From Hymenobacter tibetensis (lineage in GTDB: Bacteria; Bacteroidota; Bacteroidia; Cytophagales; Hymenobacteraceae), in assembly GCF_022827545.1 (NCBI RefSeq), contig NZ_CP094669.1:2694001-2758000 (forward strand): a DNA stretch of 64,000 nt. The letters are read 5' to 3'. Position numbers and translations under genes: made by a program. The stretch's first letter is position 1; each line of letters begins with the position of its first letter. Below, piece after piece: positions 1-8,679 of the stretch. The notes below the pieces were generated by a model. It saw only the letters and a list, made by a program, of their open reading frames with translations. It ran no database searches and was not told where the DNA came from.

Positions 1-171
1 AACAGGGAAAGACGACGAAGCAACATAAACTGTAGGTGGTGGGAACTGGTAGGCTGCCGAAAAGAGTTGCAGCCAGTAGAAGAAGTTGCGCTAAAGTACT
101 ATTATTGTAATTCCGGCTTCACTGGCCCGGGCCAGCTGTTGCTCTTTTTCTCTTGTCCGACTCCGTAGCCG

Positions 172-966
172 ATGACCAAGATAACAACTGTTTTCACCGC
201 GCTTTTCTTTACGGCGTGTCTTGTTTTTTCTTCTGTTGCTTCCAGTTCCGGGGCGCTTGAAGCACCCAAGCCAGGCATAAGCGCGCCGATGCGGCGGGCA
301 CTGTACATGGCTGCTTTCGAGCAGCATGTCCTGACGAGCTACACCAAGGCCAAGCTAGTGAATTACGGTTTGCCGGCCAACGTATACCGGGAGGCACTGA
401 TGGGCTATTATCGTCTCAGCCAAAGTGGGCAGGCCTCGGCTAGCCGACAGACACTTACCGTTGTAGACTTCGAGCGCCCCAGCCGGGAAAAGCGGTTATG
501 GGTTATCGACCTCAAAAACCAAACAGTGCTGTTTCATACGCTGGTTGCTCACGGCAAAAACACCGGAGCCGACCTGGCCCGCACCTTCTCGAACCGCGAA
601 GGGTCTGAAATGAGCAGCCTAGGCTTTTATACTACGGGCGCTACCTACCAAGGCAAGCACGGGTTATCGTTGAAGCTGAACGGCCGTGACCCGGGCTACA
701 ACACCAACGCTTACAACCGGGCCGTGGTGGTGCACGGTGCCGACTACGTAAGCGAGCAATTTGTGCGGCAGCATGGTCGCTTGGGCCGGAGCCAAGGTTG
801 CCCGGCGTTGCCAGTCAACCAGAGCGCTGCCATCATCCAGGCTATAAAAGGAGGCACCGTATTGTATGTGCACGGCCCCAATGAAGTGTCTTACCGCTCC
901 GAGTGGTTGCAGCTAGATCCAGCGCTATTGGCATTTGCACAGCAGCAAGGCCTAACGGGCAGCTGA
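172..966 (+). CDS. L,D-transpeptidase-like murein protein (YkuD_2-type), exported
   Basis: A 264-residue protein with an N-terminal signal sequence (hydrophobic residues about 6-25). The second half carries the L,D-transpeptidase-type pattern: His188 in VVVHG and Cys210 in the motif SQGCPALP, the expected general base region and nucleophile. Proteins of this PF13645-like group are thought to act on peptidoglycan peptides in the periplasm, but few are characterised, so the exact reaction is inference. Length is normal for the family. The gene stands alone: 171 bp upstream contain nothing I recognise, and a long inverted repeat follows directly. The ATG at 172 fits the signal peptide well. Confidence 0.85.
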   Translation: MTKITTVFTALFFTACLVFSSVASSSGALEAPKPGISAPMRRALYMAAFEQHVLTSYTKAKLVNYGLPANVYREALMGYYRLSQSGQASASRQTLTVVDFERPSREKRLWVIDLKNQTVLFHTLVAHGKNTGADLARTFSNREGSEMSSLGFYTTGATYQGKHGLSLKLNGRDPGYNTNAYNRAVVVHGADYVSEQFVRQHGRLGRSQGCPALPVNQSAAIIQAIKGGTVLYVHGPNEVSYRSEWLQLDPALLAFAQQQGLTGS

Positions 967-992
967 AAGTAAGAGGGCTGCGCTGCGCCTGA

Positions 993-1069
993 AAAACGCG
1001 TATCCCCGGCTCTTTGGTCGCCTGCCTCACTACAAGCAGTTGACCCAAGAAGCCGGGGATACGTGTTTT
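993..1069. terminator. Bidirectional terminator-like inverted repeat
   Basis: Arms at about 993-1019 and 1042-1069 pair almost perfectly over some 27 bases around a 22-base loop, with A-rich and T-rich outer ends. It sits between the convergent transpeptidase gene and the small membrane protein gene, and its right end overlaps the latter's stop codon. Confidence 0.7.
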
Positions 1070-1262
1070 AGGCCCGGTCGCTGGTAGTTTTTACCAGGTT
1101 GATACCGGCGAAAAAGAAAATTAGGCCCACGCCGAAAGGAACCAGAGAGTTGATTTTGCTGAGGTTGATGCCGGCTACATGCAGGAAGCCAAGGGCTCCG
1201 TAAATAATACCGATGATGCCGAGAATGGTGAGCAGGGAGCCGAAGGTGCGTTTCTGGTTCAT
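1068..1262 (-). CDS. Small two-helix membrane protein, unknown function
   Basis: A 64-residue protein with two hydrophobic segments (about residues 8-29 and 37-55) separated by a short polar loop containing NLSKIN. The first helix is glycine- and isoleucine-rich, as in many small Bacteroidota membrane proteins, but I recognise no functional family. The ATG at 1262 gives a short polar N-terminus (MNQKRTF) ahead of the first helix, which is typical. A longer overlapping frame at 1030-1335 has low-complexity composition and was discounted. The stop codon lies inside the shared terminator hairpin. Confidence 0.6.
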   Translation of the reverse strand: MNQKRTFGSLLTILGIIGIIYGALGFLHVAGINLSKINSLVPFGVGLIFFFAGINLVKTTSDRA

Positions 1263-1439
1263 AATGGTGCTGAAATAAGAGTATGTGAAAAAACAGGAAA
1301 AGGGAGAATGAGCCTGATACGGGAATAACTAGCATTTGGGTATATAGCTCCCCGGCAACCCTAGTACCGAAGGTGCGTTACAAGCCCAACAGCCCATTGC
1401 GAGGCTGAAATTTGTCCTGCTTTTTTCTGCTATTGTACC

Positions 1440-2249
1440 ATGAGAGGAAATCTTCGTTACATCATTGCCCTGCTAATGGCGGGCTTCACCCTGGTCACCT
1501 ACTACTGCAAACGGTCAGTGAACGAAGTAACCGGCGAGGTGCAACACGTAGACATGACCGCCGATCAGGAAATAGCCCTCGGCCTGCAGGCTGCTCCCCA
1601 AATGGCGCAGCAATACGGTGGCTTGCACCCCAACCGCGAGGCGGCCGCCCGCGTCGAGCAGATCGGCCAACAGATTGTACGCACCACCAAGGCGAGCCAA
1701 AGCCCCTACAAATTCCAGTTTCATCTACTGGCCGACGAGAATACCATCAACGCTTTTGCGTTGCCAGGTGGCCAGATTTTTATTACGGCGGGGTTGCTGA
1801 AGCACCTCAAAACAGAAGGGCAAGTGGCTGGCGTGCTAGCGCACGAAATCGGGCACGTAGTGGGCCGCCACTCTGCCGAGCAGATTGCCAAATCCAAGCT
1901 GACGCAAGGCCTAACCGGCGCGGCTGCCATTGGTATGTATGACCCCGACCGGCCCGGCACGATGGCCGCCTCGGCCGCTGCTGCCATGGTTGGTAAGTTG
2001 ATGACGCTCCGTTTCGGCCGCAACGACGAACTGGAAGCCGACCGGCTAGCCGTGGATTACACCCCTCAGGCCGGCTACGATCCGCGCGCAATGATACAGG
2101 TGATGCAAATCCTGGAACAAAACGGTGGCAGCGGCCGGCAGCCCGAGTTTATGAGCACGCACCCTAACCCTGGCAACCGTATTGGGCAATTGGAGCAGGA
2201 AATAGCCGCCGAGTTTCCACAGGGAATGCCCGGCAATCTGAAGCCCTAA
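1440..2249 (+). CDS. M48 family zinc metallopeptidase, membrane-anchored or exported
   Basis: A 269-residue peptidase of the M48 (Ste24/HtpX/BepA-like) group. The zinc motif HEIGH is at residues 135-139, followed by GRHSAEQ, and the third-ligand region ELEADR is near residues 197-202. Residues 5-22 are hydrophobic and serve as signal or anchor; a cysteine follows (YYC), but it is a poor lipobox. C-terminal STHPNPGNRIGQL matches the conserved substrate-cleft region of periplasmic M48 proteins such as BepA/LoiP, which degrade or fold outer-membrane proteins. Substrate here is unknown. A second, lipidated M48 protein lies at 12668-13480. Confidence 0.9.
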   Translation: MRGNLRYIIALLMAGFTLVTYYCKRSVNEVTGEVQHVDMTADQEIALGLQAAPQMAQQYGGLHPNREAAARVEQIGQQIVRTTKASQSPYKFQFHLLADENTINAFALPGGQIFITAGLLKHLKTEGQVAGVLAHEIGHVVGRHSAEQIAKSKLTQGLTGAAAIGMYDPDRPGTMAASAAAAMVGKLMTLRFGRNDELEADRLAVDYTPQAGYDPRAMIQVMQILEQNGGSGRQPEFMSTHPNPGNRIGQLEQEIAAEFPQGMPGNLKP

Positions 2250-2290
2250 CGTCGCCTTCCATTTCACCAGCATTTCGCCACGTATCCTCC

Positions 2291-3208
2291 ATGACTGCCA
2301 CCACTCCCAATTTGCTTCTTTACCTGTTGTTCGTCCTGAACCCTATTTCCGGCGACCTGGATAAAGCGGAGTTAGAGCAGACCCTGACCGACTACTGCAC
2401 CGAGCGGGGCCGCACGGCCAGTTTCTACCACACCACTGGCACCGACGACCTTGATAAGTTGCGCGAGCACCTCCGGCAGCACACCTATGATGCGGTTTTT
2501 GCGGCGGGTGGCGACGGAACCGTGAGCTTAGTGGCCGAGGCCCTGCTGGGCCAATCGGTTCCGCTGGGCATTGTGCCATTGGGTTCCGGCAACGGACTTT
2601 CCAAAGACTTAGGCATTCCGCAGGACGTGGATGAGGCATTGCAATTAATATGGCGCCACGAAGAGCGCATCATTGATACCCTACAGGTAGGAGGCAACTT
2701 CTCGGCTCACTTAGCTGACCTAGGCTTCAACGCCTTGGTGGTGCAGCGCTTCGATGAAGGCGATACGCGTGGGCCGGGGGCCTATGTGCGCATTGCCACC
2801 CAAGAGTATCTGGGCTACGAACCGGCTAGCTACCACATCGAAACCGACTTGGAAACTTGGGATGGAGCTGCTTTCATGGTCACGATAGCCAACGCCAACA
2901 CGTTTGGTAGCAACGTGGTCATCAACCCAGACAGTGACCTAGACGACGGGCAGTTCGAAATTTGCTTGATAGAGCCGTTTCCGAACGCCGCTGCCCCTGG
3001 TATCCTCTTCGACCTCTACACCAGCGCCTTCGACACTTCACTGTACACGCGCCGCTTGTGCTGCCGGCGGGCCAGCATCTCGGTGCCAGGTGCCGAGGAG
3101 GTATTGGTGCAAATTGATGGAGAGCCCAAAATGCTGCCTAACCCCGTAGCCATCGAAATCAACCCCAAGAGTCTACGGGTGCTTGTGCCGCTAACCACCG
3201 CTTCTTAA
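2291..3208 (+). CDS. Diacylglycerol/lipid kinase family protein (YegS-like)
   Basis: A 305-residue protein with the DAGK catalytic nucleotide-binding pattern: NPISG near residue 18 and GGDGT at residues 73-77, followed by PLGSGNGLSKDLG. The C-terminal half has the beta-sandwich features of the YegS/LCL3 lipid-kinase group (FGSNVVINPDSDLDDG). These enzymes phosphorylate diacylglycerol or related lipids with ATP at the membrane; the true substrate cannot be read from sequence. It starts 41 bp after the M48 gene on the same strand, so the two may be co-transcribed. The first 15 residues are more hydrophobic than usual for the family, so the true start may lie slightly downstream. Confidence 0.88.
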   Translation: MTATTPNLLLYLLFVLNPISGDLDKAELEQTLTDYCTERGRTASFYHTTGTDDLDKLREHLRQHTYDAVFAAGGDGTVSLVAEALLGQSVPLGIVPLGSGNGLSKDLGIPQDVDEALQLIWRHEERIIDTLQVGGNFSAHLADLGFNALVVQRFDEGDTRGPGAYVRIATQEYLGYEPASYHIETDLETWDGAAFMVTIANANTFGSNVVINPDSDLDDGQFEICLIEPFPNAAAPGILFDLYTSAFDTSLYTRRLCCRRASISVPGAEEVLVQIDGEPKMLPNPVAIEINPKSLRVLVPLTTAS

Positions 3209-3243
3209 AAGCGGCTTGCAACACCGAAGAGCATTGCTATGAG

Positions 3244-3292
3244 CAACGAGCCAGCAACTAACGCTTACTATCGTTTGGTTGCTGGCTCGTTG
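3244..3292. terminator. Inverted repeat between convergent genes
   Basis: Perfect 15-base arms at 3244-3258 and 3278-3292 with a 19-base loop. The right arm lies inside the last codons of the metallophosphoesterase gene (encoding NEPATKR), so the stem doubles as coding sequence. Likely terminates the lipid kinase transcript. Confidence 0.55.
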
Positions 3293-4506
3293 ATGATGGC
3301 CGTAGCCACCACGGGAGGAGATACTATCGGGCCGGGCAAGAGGCGTTGCCGAAATACCTCGGCGGTTTCGCTGGTGGTGGCTGGTTCCAAGGTGCGCAGC
3401 CAGGTTTCGCCGGTAGCATAGAAGTCGAGGCTGAAGAAGCCTTTGTGTTCGTGCACAAACGTGGCGTTGCCGCCCTTCTGCACGAATGCGGTTTTGCTGC
3501 CCGCGCCGCTTACCAGATAATGGCCACCGTGCCGCTGGAAGTATTGCAAATTATGGTCGTGGCCGGCAGCGTACATGATATTCGGAAACTGGCGCAGCAC
3601 CCGTAACAACCGCCGCCGCATCTTGCGGTACCGGGGGTGGGCCATGTCTTCGGCAGCGCCCACCACCTTGCGGTAGAGCGGCAGCAACGACCCAATGAGA
3701 GGCAGCGGCACGTACGCACGCTTGTACACCGTGGTCAGTGGGAACACATGCTGCTTGGCCGTGAACTTGCCGCCGTGCAGCGCATTAGAATACAGTGGGT
3801 GGTGTCCGGCCACCAGAATGCGCTGGTGACAGTTAGCGCTCAATAGCTTGTGCAGCTGCTGAAAGGGTTCCTTGGGGTCAGAGGCCGGACGGGCGCCGTT
3901 TTGCACCCACCATTGGGTGTTGAGCACCACCAACAGCACATTATCGGCAAGCTGCACGCTAACCGGGCCAGGCGTGCCACCTGCAGGCAAATACAGCGCG
4001 GTAGGCAGCTGCTCGGCAATGTAGGCTTCCTGACGCAGCAAGTAGGCATAGCCGTCAGGCCGGCCTTTGTTCCAGTCGTGGTTGCCGCTCAGAAATACTA
4101 CCCGGCCGGGAAAAACCCGTAGGGCGTCGAGCAACGCGTCGAGGCGCTTTTCGGCGGCAGCGCGGTTCGGACTGTCGGCGGCCGGCAAGCCAGTGGGGTA
4201 TATATTGTCGCCGAGAATGATAATAGTGCCTGCCGGGCCAGTTTCCTGCTGCCAGCTAGCTAAGAGTTGCAAAATAGGGTCAGTGCCGTCGGTGGCTAGC
4301 GCGCCCGGGTCACCCAGCAAGGCAATCCGATGCTGGGGCGGCGTTGTCGCATCGGGGGCGTGCAATAGCCAGTCGTTGTAGGCGGGGGCTATGTAAGGAC
4401 GGCGTCGGTAGTTGCGCTCCTGCCAATAACGCACAAGTAGCCACAGGCCCGTGAGCACAGCGGCCGTAAGAGTGGCGTAGAGTAAGAGGGAAGGGAAGGC
4501 AGGCAA
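3268..4506 (-). CDS. Metallophosphoesterase, membrane-anchored
   Basis: A 412-residue calcineurin-like phosphoesterase. The five metal-binding blocks appear in order: LLGDPGA (near residue 43), LGDNIYPTG (near 97), SGNHDW (near 142), AGHHPLYSN (near 235) and AGHDHNLQ (near 315). One hydrophobic segment at residues 5-25 suggests an N-terminal anchor with the catalytic domain outside the cytoplasm. The first block has Pro-Gly after GD in place of the usual DxH, so metal ligation there may differ. In Bacteroidota similar domains also occur fused to outer-membrane barrels; here the domain stands alone. Substrate unknown. Confidence 0.87.
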   Translation of the reverse strand: MPAFPSLLLYATLTAAVLTGLWLLVRYWQERNYRRRPYIAPAYNDWLLHAPDATTPPQHRIALLGDPGALATDGTDPILQLLASWQQETGPAGTIIILGDNIYPTGLPAADSPNRAAAEKRLDALLDALRVFPGRVVFLSGNHDWNKGRPDGYAYLLRQEAYIAEQLPTALYLPAGGTPGPVSVQLADNVLLVVLNTQWWVQNGARPASDPKEPFQQLHKLLSANCHQRILVAGHHPLYSNALHGGKFTAKQHVFPLTTVYKRAYVPLPLIGSLLPLYRKVVGAAEDMAHPRYRKMRRRLLRVLRQFPNIMYAAGHDHNLQYFQRHGGHYLVSGAGSKTAFVQKGGNATFVHEHKGFFSLDFYATGETWLRTLEPATTSETAEVFRQRLLPGPIVSPPVVATAIINEPATKR

Positions 4507-4634
4507 CGCAAAGGAATAAACGGTATTGGCTTCTATACGTGAAAGCCAGTGGCCTACGTTTAGTTACAAGCAAGTAGCTGGTTGTTTTGTTGCCGAAACC
4601 ACTTCGCCGCACCGCTAGCCTTGTTTTGCGCGCA

Positions 4635-5267
4635 TCAAAAGTTGGGCGGCGTCAGGTTTTTGAAGTGCCCGTTCAACCGCACCCGCTCTTTCAACCGCTC
4701 GGTTTCCAGCAGCACTGGCAGAATGTGCTCTAGGTGTTCCAGCACTATTTCCTGCCGCTCCGCCTCGGTTTGGGCTTCTAAAAGCTGATATTCCTGTTCG
4801 GTGCTCAAGCCTAGGTGATGCGCCACATCATAGATTCGGTAGTTGGCGGGAAGTTCTTGCATCAACTTGCGTAGCCCTAATACGTCGTAGAGCTGCTGTA
4901 GCTGGGCCGAGATGCGCGTTTGCAGAACAACATCTATGTGGTCGTCATCCACTAGGTCTTCCACTAGCGCGCCGGCATACAGCTTGCCCGGTGCCTGCCG
5001 GTAAAATTCCTCGACTCGAAACAGTCCTACTGCCTGCGTGCGGATGTCCATTTCGCCACTTGCGTAGTTTTTTTCCACGTCAATCAGCCGCATTTCGGTG
5101 CCTAGTGGGCTTACCGATTCGTTTAGAAAGGGTGGAATCCCAAAGGTGATGCCTTCGCTTAGACAGTCGCGCACCAGCTGGCGGTAGCGCGGCTCGAAAA
5201 TGTGCAGATTTAACTTCTCGCCGGGGAATACCACGAGGTTAAGCGGAAACAAAGCAAGCTGGCGCAT
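4635..5267 (-). CDS. LON peptidase substrate-binding domain protein (no protease domain)
   Basis: A 210-residue protein matching the N-terminal LON substrate-binding (PUA-like) domain: it begins LALFPLNLVVFPGEKL, followed by HIFEPRYRQLVRDCL. No AAA+ ATPase or protease domain follows, so it is a stand-alone LON-N protein of a kind widespread in bacteria and of unknown role. The C-terminal third is helical and charged. It has its own transcription unit between the phosphoesterase (128 bp away) and the LacI regulator. Confidence 0.85.
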   Translation of the reverse strand: MRQLALFPLNLVVFPGEKLNLHIFEPRYRQLVRDCLSEGITFGIPPFLNESVSPLGTEMRLIDVEKNYASGEMDIRTQAVGLFRVEEFYRQAPGKLYAGALVEDLVDDDHIDVVLQTRISAQLQQLYDVLGLRKLMQELPANYRIYDVAHHLGLSTEQEYQLLEAQTEAERQEIVLEHLEHILPVLLETERLKERVRLNGHFKNLTPPNF

Positions 5268-5497
5268 AGAGCGAGGTAAAGAGTACTGACTGCTGAGGTT
5301 GGCATACGTGCCAGGCCAGCATCAGGTGAGACAAAACTACAGGCGTGAAGTTGCCCCGAAAGCCAGTTGCTGGGCTGCAAGTTGGCCTTGGGGCAAGCTA
5401 CAAACAAAAAGAGCACCGACTTGGCAGCTCAACAGTCAATTTGTTTGCTGCTGCCTGGTGCGGCTTACGTCTACAGCCACCGTGGCTACGCCCTTCC

Positions 5498-6520
5498 CTA
5501 CACCGCCCGGCTAGAAGACTCCCGCACAACCAACTGGGTGGTAAGCACCTGCTGGCGAGGCTGTATAGGCGTCTTAGCGTCCATTTGCGCCAAAAACAGC
5601 AGCGCCGCTTCCCGGCCCATTTCGTACGTCGGGTGCATCACAGACGTCAGCGTGGGCTCCACTACGGTGGCGTGAAACTCGTCGGTGAAACCAACCAGCC
5701 CTACGTCTTCGGGAATGCGCAGGTGCTGCCGCTTGATTTCTTTCATAGCCGCGAAGGCAGCAGTGTCGTTGACCCCGAAAATAGCGTCGGGTGGGGGAGA
5801 AAGGGCGAGCAACTGCTGCGTAGCGGCTGTTGCGCTGGCAATACTAAGGTCGCAATGGACCAGGAGGTCTTCCTCGAAAGGCAGGCCGCACTCTTGGAGG
5901 CCCTGCTGATAGCCCGCTATTCGTTCGCGCGTGATGTTGAGCTGAGCTGGGCCGGCAATGTGGGCTATGCGGCGGTAGCCACTCTCAAAGAAGTGCTGCG
6001 TGATGCGGCGAGCGGCCTCTTGGTTGTCTACCACCACGGTGGCCACTTCCTCGGGGCGGCATACCCGGTCGAAAAACACGAGTGGTATCTCGGCTTCCAG
6101 TAGATGATTGAAGTGGGCGTAGTCCTGGGTTTCCTGCGCCAAACACATGATAATGCCGTCCACACGCAATTTAAGCAGGTTTTCCAAGCACTCTTTTTCC
6201 TTCTCGTAGCTCTCGTAGCTGCACCGAATCACGATGTAGTAGCCGTGTTCGTTGGCTAAGCTCTCGATGCCGCTGATAATAGACGAGAAGAAATAAGTAA
6301 CTAAATCAGGCACGATGACGCCTATGGTGTTGGTCCGGTCTTTCAGCAACCCAATGGCTAGCGGATTAGGCGTGTATTGCAGCTCCTGCGCCAGCTGCTG
6401 CACTCGCTGCGTGACCTCCGGGCCAATGTCGGGGTGGTTGCGAAGAGCCCGCGAAACCGTGGACATCGACACGTTCAGAGCTTGCGCTAGGGTTTTCAAG
6501 GAAACGTGTCGTTTGCTCAT
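5498..6520 (-). CDS. LacI family transcriptional regulator
   Basis: With the ATG at 6520 the protein has 340 residues and begins directly with the HTH (SLKTLAQALNVSMSTVSRAL), the normal LacI layout; an upstream in-frame ATG at 6577 would add 19 residues that do not belong to the fold. The HTH spans about residues 1-50 with the hinge-helix motif PNPLAIGL, and a periplasmic-binding-like sugar sensor domain follows (about 60-335). It is divergent from the aldo/keto reductase-lactonase-dehydrogenase genes and is probably their local repressor, with the sugar or a pathway intermediate as inducer. A palindrome at 6715-6728 in the shared intergenic region is the best operator candidate, and a similar one lies in front of the GH3 gene. 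Confidence 0.92.
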   Translation of the reverse strand: MSKRHVSLKTLAQALNVSMSTVSRALRNHPDIGPEVTQRVQQLAQELQYTPNPLAIGLLKDRTNTIGVIVPDLVTYFFSSIISGIESLANEHGYYIVIRCSYESYEKEKECLENLLKLRVDGIIMCLAQETQDYAHFNHLLEAEIPLVFFDRVCRPEEVATVVVDNQEAARRITQHFFESGYRRIAHIAGPAQLNITRERIAGYQQGLQECGLPFEEDLLVHCDLSIASATAATQQLLALSPPPDAIFGVNDTAAFAAMKEIKRQHLRIPEDVGLVGFTDEFHATVVEPTLTSVMHPTYEMGREAALLFLAQMDAKTPIQPRQQVLTTQLVVRESSSRAV

Positions 6521-6714
6521 ATCTCGGCTCTTTGAAGGGTAAACATAAGCGAGATTCGACATTTTTTGCGAAAGCAACTTGATGTTAGAGTACTCAAAGT
6601 CTTTAGCTGTGCTTTTGCGTGCCGTTCCAACCCGTCCCGATCAAGCATGCGGCGAATGCTAGCAGTACACTAGCGCAACGGTCTTGACCTGGGATGTTTT
6701 GCTAATACAAGTCT

Positions 6715-6728
6715 CGCAAAGGTTTGCG
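6715..6728. promoter_or_regulatory. Candidate LacI-type operator upstream of the sugar-oxidation genes
   Basis: The 14-base sequence CGCAAAGGTTTGCG is a palindrome except for its central GG. It lies in the intergenic region between the divergent LacI gene and the aldo/keto reductase. Its right half contains TTTG, which stands 18 bases before an AT-rich TATTTTAT element, so a bound repressor would cover a possible -33 box. It resembles the palindrome at 37903-37918. Confidence 0.5.
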
Positions 6729-6825
6729 CAAAGCGTTGTGTAAGTATTTTATAAGCAATCAATTGTGCGGCTCAGGGAGGCTTCTAATTTTGTTCGGACA
6801 GGGCTGTGTGGTTGACGGCCGAAAA

Positions 6826-7791
6826 ATGATTGATTCACCTTCTTTTCCCGCGGCTACCATGCAGTACCGAAAGCTAGGCAACACAGGAATGGAGGTTTCC
6901 TGCTTGAGTTTGGGTGCTTCCTCATTAGGGGGCGTGTTTCATGCTATCGACGAAGCACAGGGAATTGCAACCGTCTGCGCTGCCGTTGAACAGGGCATAA
7001 ACTTTATTGATGTAGCCCCTTACTACGGATTCCAGAAAGCTGAACTCGTGCTAGGTAAGGCGCTGCAACATATTCCGCGCGACAAGTACTATCTGTCGAC
7101 CAAGGTAGGCCGCTACGGGCAGGACGGAGTGAAAAGCTGGGACTATAGTGCTACCCGGGCTATCCGCAGCGTAGAAGAGAGCTTAGCGCGCCTACAGGTC
7201 GACTACATCGACCTGCTGAATGTGCACGATATCGAGTTCAGCGACTTAGACCAAGTGGTGGGCGAAACCATACCGGCGCTCCAGTCGCTGAAGGCAATGG
7301 GCGTGATTGGTCATGTTGGTATCACGGGGTTACCGCTAGAGAAATTTCGGCAGGTGATTGACCGGGTACCGGCCGGCACGGTGGAAACGGTGCTGTCTTT
7401 CTGCCACTACTGCCTCAACGACGCCACCCTGCTCGACTACCTGCCTTACTTCGAGCAGCACGGGGTAGGAATTATCAACGCCTCGCCCTTGGCCATGGGC
7501 ATGCTGTCGGAGCGTGGGGCTCCGGACTGGCACCCGGCGTCCGAAGGGTTGAAAGAGCACGCGAAGGCCGCGGCGGCGTTTTGCAAGCGCAATAACTACC
7601 CTATCGAGAAGCTGGCCATTCAATTTTCGGTGGCCAATCCTCACATACCCACTACGCTGGTAAGCACCGCCCGCCCCGAAAACATCCTTCGGAACATAGC
7701 ATGGGCAGCGGAACCGCTAGATCAGGACCTGTTGCAGCAGGTGCAGGGAATCCTGCAGCCCGTACTAAACGAAACCTGGGAAAATTCCTGA
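6826..7791 (+). CDS. Aldo/keto reductase, L-galactose (or L-fucose) dehydrogenase-like
   Basis: The protein resembles plant L-galactose dehydrogenase along its length as I remember that family: LGNTG near the start, the catalytic-type Asp and Tyr in DVAPYYG, then NVHDIEF, GETIPALQSLK, ITGLPL, DRVPAGTV, NDATLLDYLPY and ASPLAMGML. Such enzymes oxidise the sugar at C1 to the lactone with NAD(P)+. ATG at 6826 (321 residues) or 6859 (310 residues) is likely; the longest frame begins at 6724 and would overlap the predicted operator. The lactonase gene follows after 11 bp and a zinc-type dehydrogenase comes next, which fits a three-step oxidation route. L-fucose is the main alternative substrate. 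Confidence 0.85.
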   Translation: MIDSPSFPAATMQYRKLGNTGMEVSCLSLGASSLGGVFHAIDEAQGIATVCAAVEQGINFIDVAPYYGFQKAELVLGKALQHIPRDKYYLSTKVGRYGQDGVKSWDYSATRAIRSVEESLARLQVDYIDLLNVHDIEFSDLDQVVGETIPALQSLKAMGVIGHVGITGLPLEKFRQVIDRVPAGTVETVLSFCHYCLNDATLLDYLPYFEQHGVGIINASPLAMGMLSERGAPDWHPASEGLKEHAKAAAAFCKRNNYPIEKLAIQFSVANPHIPTTLVSTARPENILRNIAWAAEPLDQDLLQQVQGILQPVLNETWENS

Positions 7792-7802
7792 AGGCTCTCC
7801 TA

Positions 7803-8630
7803 ATGAAGATTGATGCTCATCAGCACTTCTGGCAGTACGACCCAGTACGCGACGCGTGGATAGACAACCACATGGCAGCCATTCAGCGCGACTTTATGCC
7901 TACCGATTTGGAACCCCTGCTTGCCCTGCACGGCCTGGATGGGTGCGTGGCAGTGCAGTCCGATCAATCAGAGGCGGAAAACGAGTTTCAGCTAACTAAC
8001 GCCGCGCAACACAACTTTATTAAAGGGGTAGTAGGGTGGGTTGATTTGCAGGCCGCCAACATCGAGGAGCGGCTAGCTTACTACAGTCAATTCGAGAAGC
8101 TGAAGGGGTTTCGCCATGTGCTACAGGGCGAGCCTAACCGGGCCCTGATGCTGACGCCCACCTTTCGCCGGGGCATTGCAGCTCTCCAGCCGCACGGCTT
8201 CACCTACGACCTGCTTATTTTCCCTGATCAGCTCGGTTACGCGCAGGAATTGGTGGCGGCTTTCCCCAATCAAGCGTTTGTGCTCGACCACATTGCCAAG
8301 CCCAACATCAGGGCTAAAGCGCTAGAAGCCTGGGAAAAAAACTTTCGGGCCCTAGCCGCTCACGAAAACGTCTGCTGCAAAGTATCGGGCATGGTAACGG
8401 AGGCTGATTGGCAGAACTGGCAACCCCAGGACTTTCGGCCTTACCTAGATATTGTGTTCGAAGCCTACGGCCCAGCCCGGGTGCTGTTTGGTTCTGATTG
8501 GCCGGTATGCGCAGTGGCTGGAGGCTATGATGCGGTGGTTGGGCTGGTGCAGCAGTACGTAGCCTCTTTCTCTGAGCAAGAACAGGCATTGTTCTGGGGC
8601 GAAAATGCCGCTAGCTGGTATCGGCTCTAA
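7803..8630 (+). CDS. Amidohydrolase family sugar lactonase (L-fucono/L-galactonolactonase-like)
   Basis: A 275-residue TIM-barrel amidohydrolase starting MKIDAHQHFW, with the metal motif HQH near residue 6 and the conserved closing motif LFGSDWPVC near residue 227. This subgroup (PF04909, COG3618) includes L-fuconolactonase and L-rhamnonolactonase. It would open the lactone made by the preceding dehydrogenase. The ATG at 7803 starts 11 bp after the previous stop and fits the family N-terminus; an upstream frame start at 7701 lies within the preceding gene and is rejected. Its position between two oxidoreductases supports the lactonase assignment better than the sequence alone. Confidence 0.88.
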   Translation: MKIDAHQHFWQYDPVRDAWIDNHMAAIQRDFMPTDLEPLLALHGLDGCVAVQSDQSEAENEFQLTNAAQHNFIKGVVGWVDLQAANIEERLAYYSQFEKLKGFRHVLQGEPNRALMLTPTFRRGIAALQPHGFTYDLLIFPDQLGYAQELVAAFPNQAFVLDHIAKPNIRAKALEAWEKNFRALAAHENVCCKVSGMVTEADWQNWQPQDFRPYLDIVFEAYGPARVLFGSDWPVCAVAGGYDAVVGLVQQYVASFSEQEQALFWGENAASWYRL

Positions 8631-8679
8631 GCAAGCGGTTTGCGCGCTTTCGCCCTCACACCCTTACTCTCCCACATTT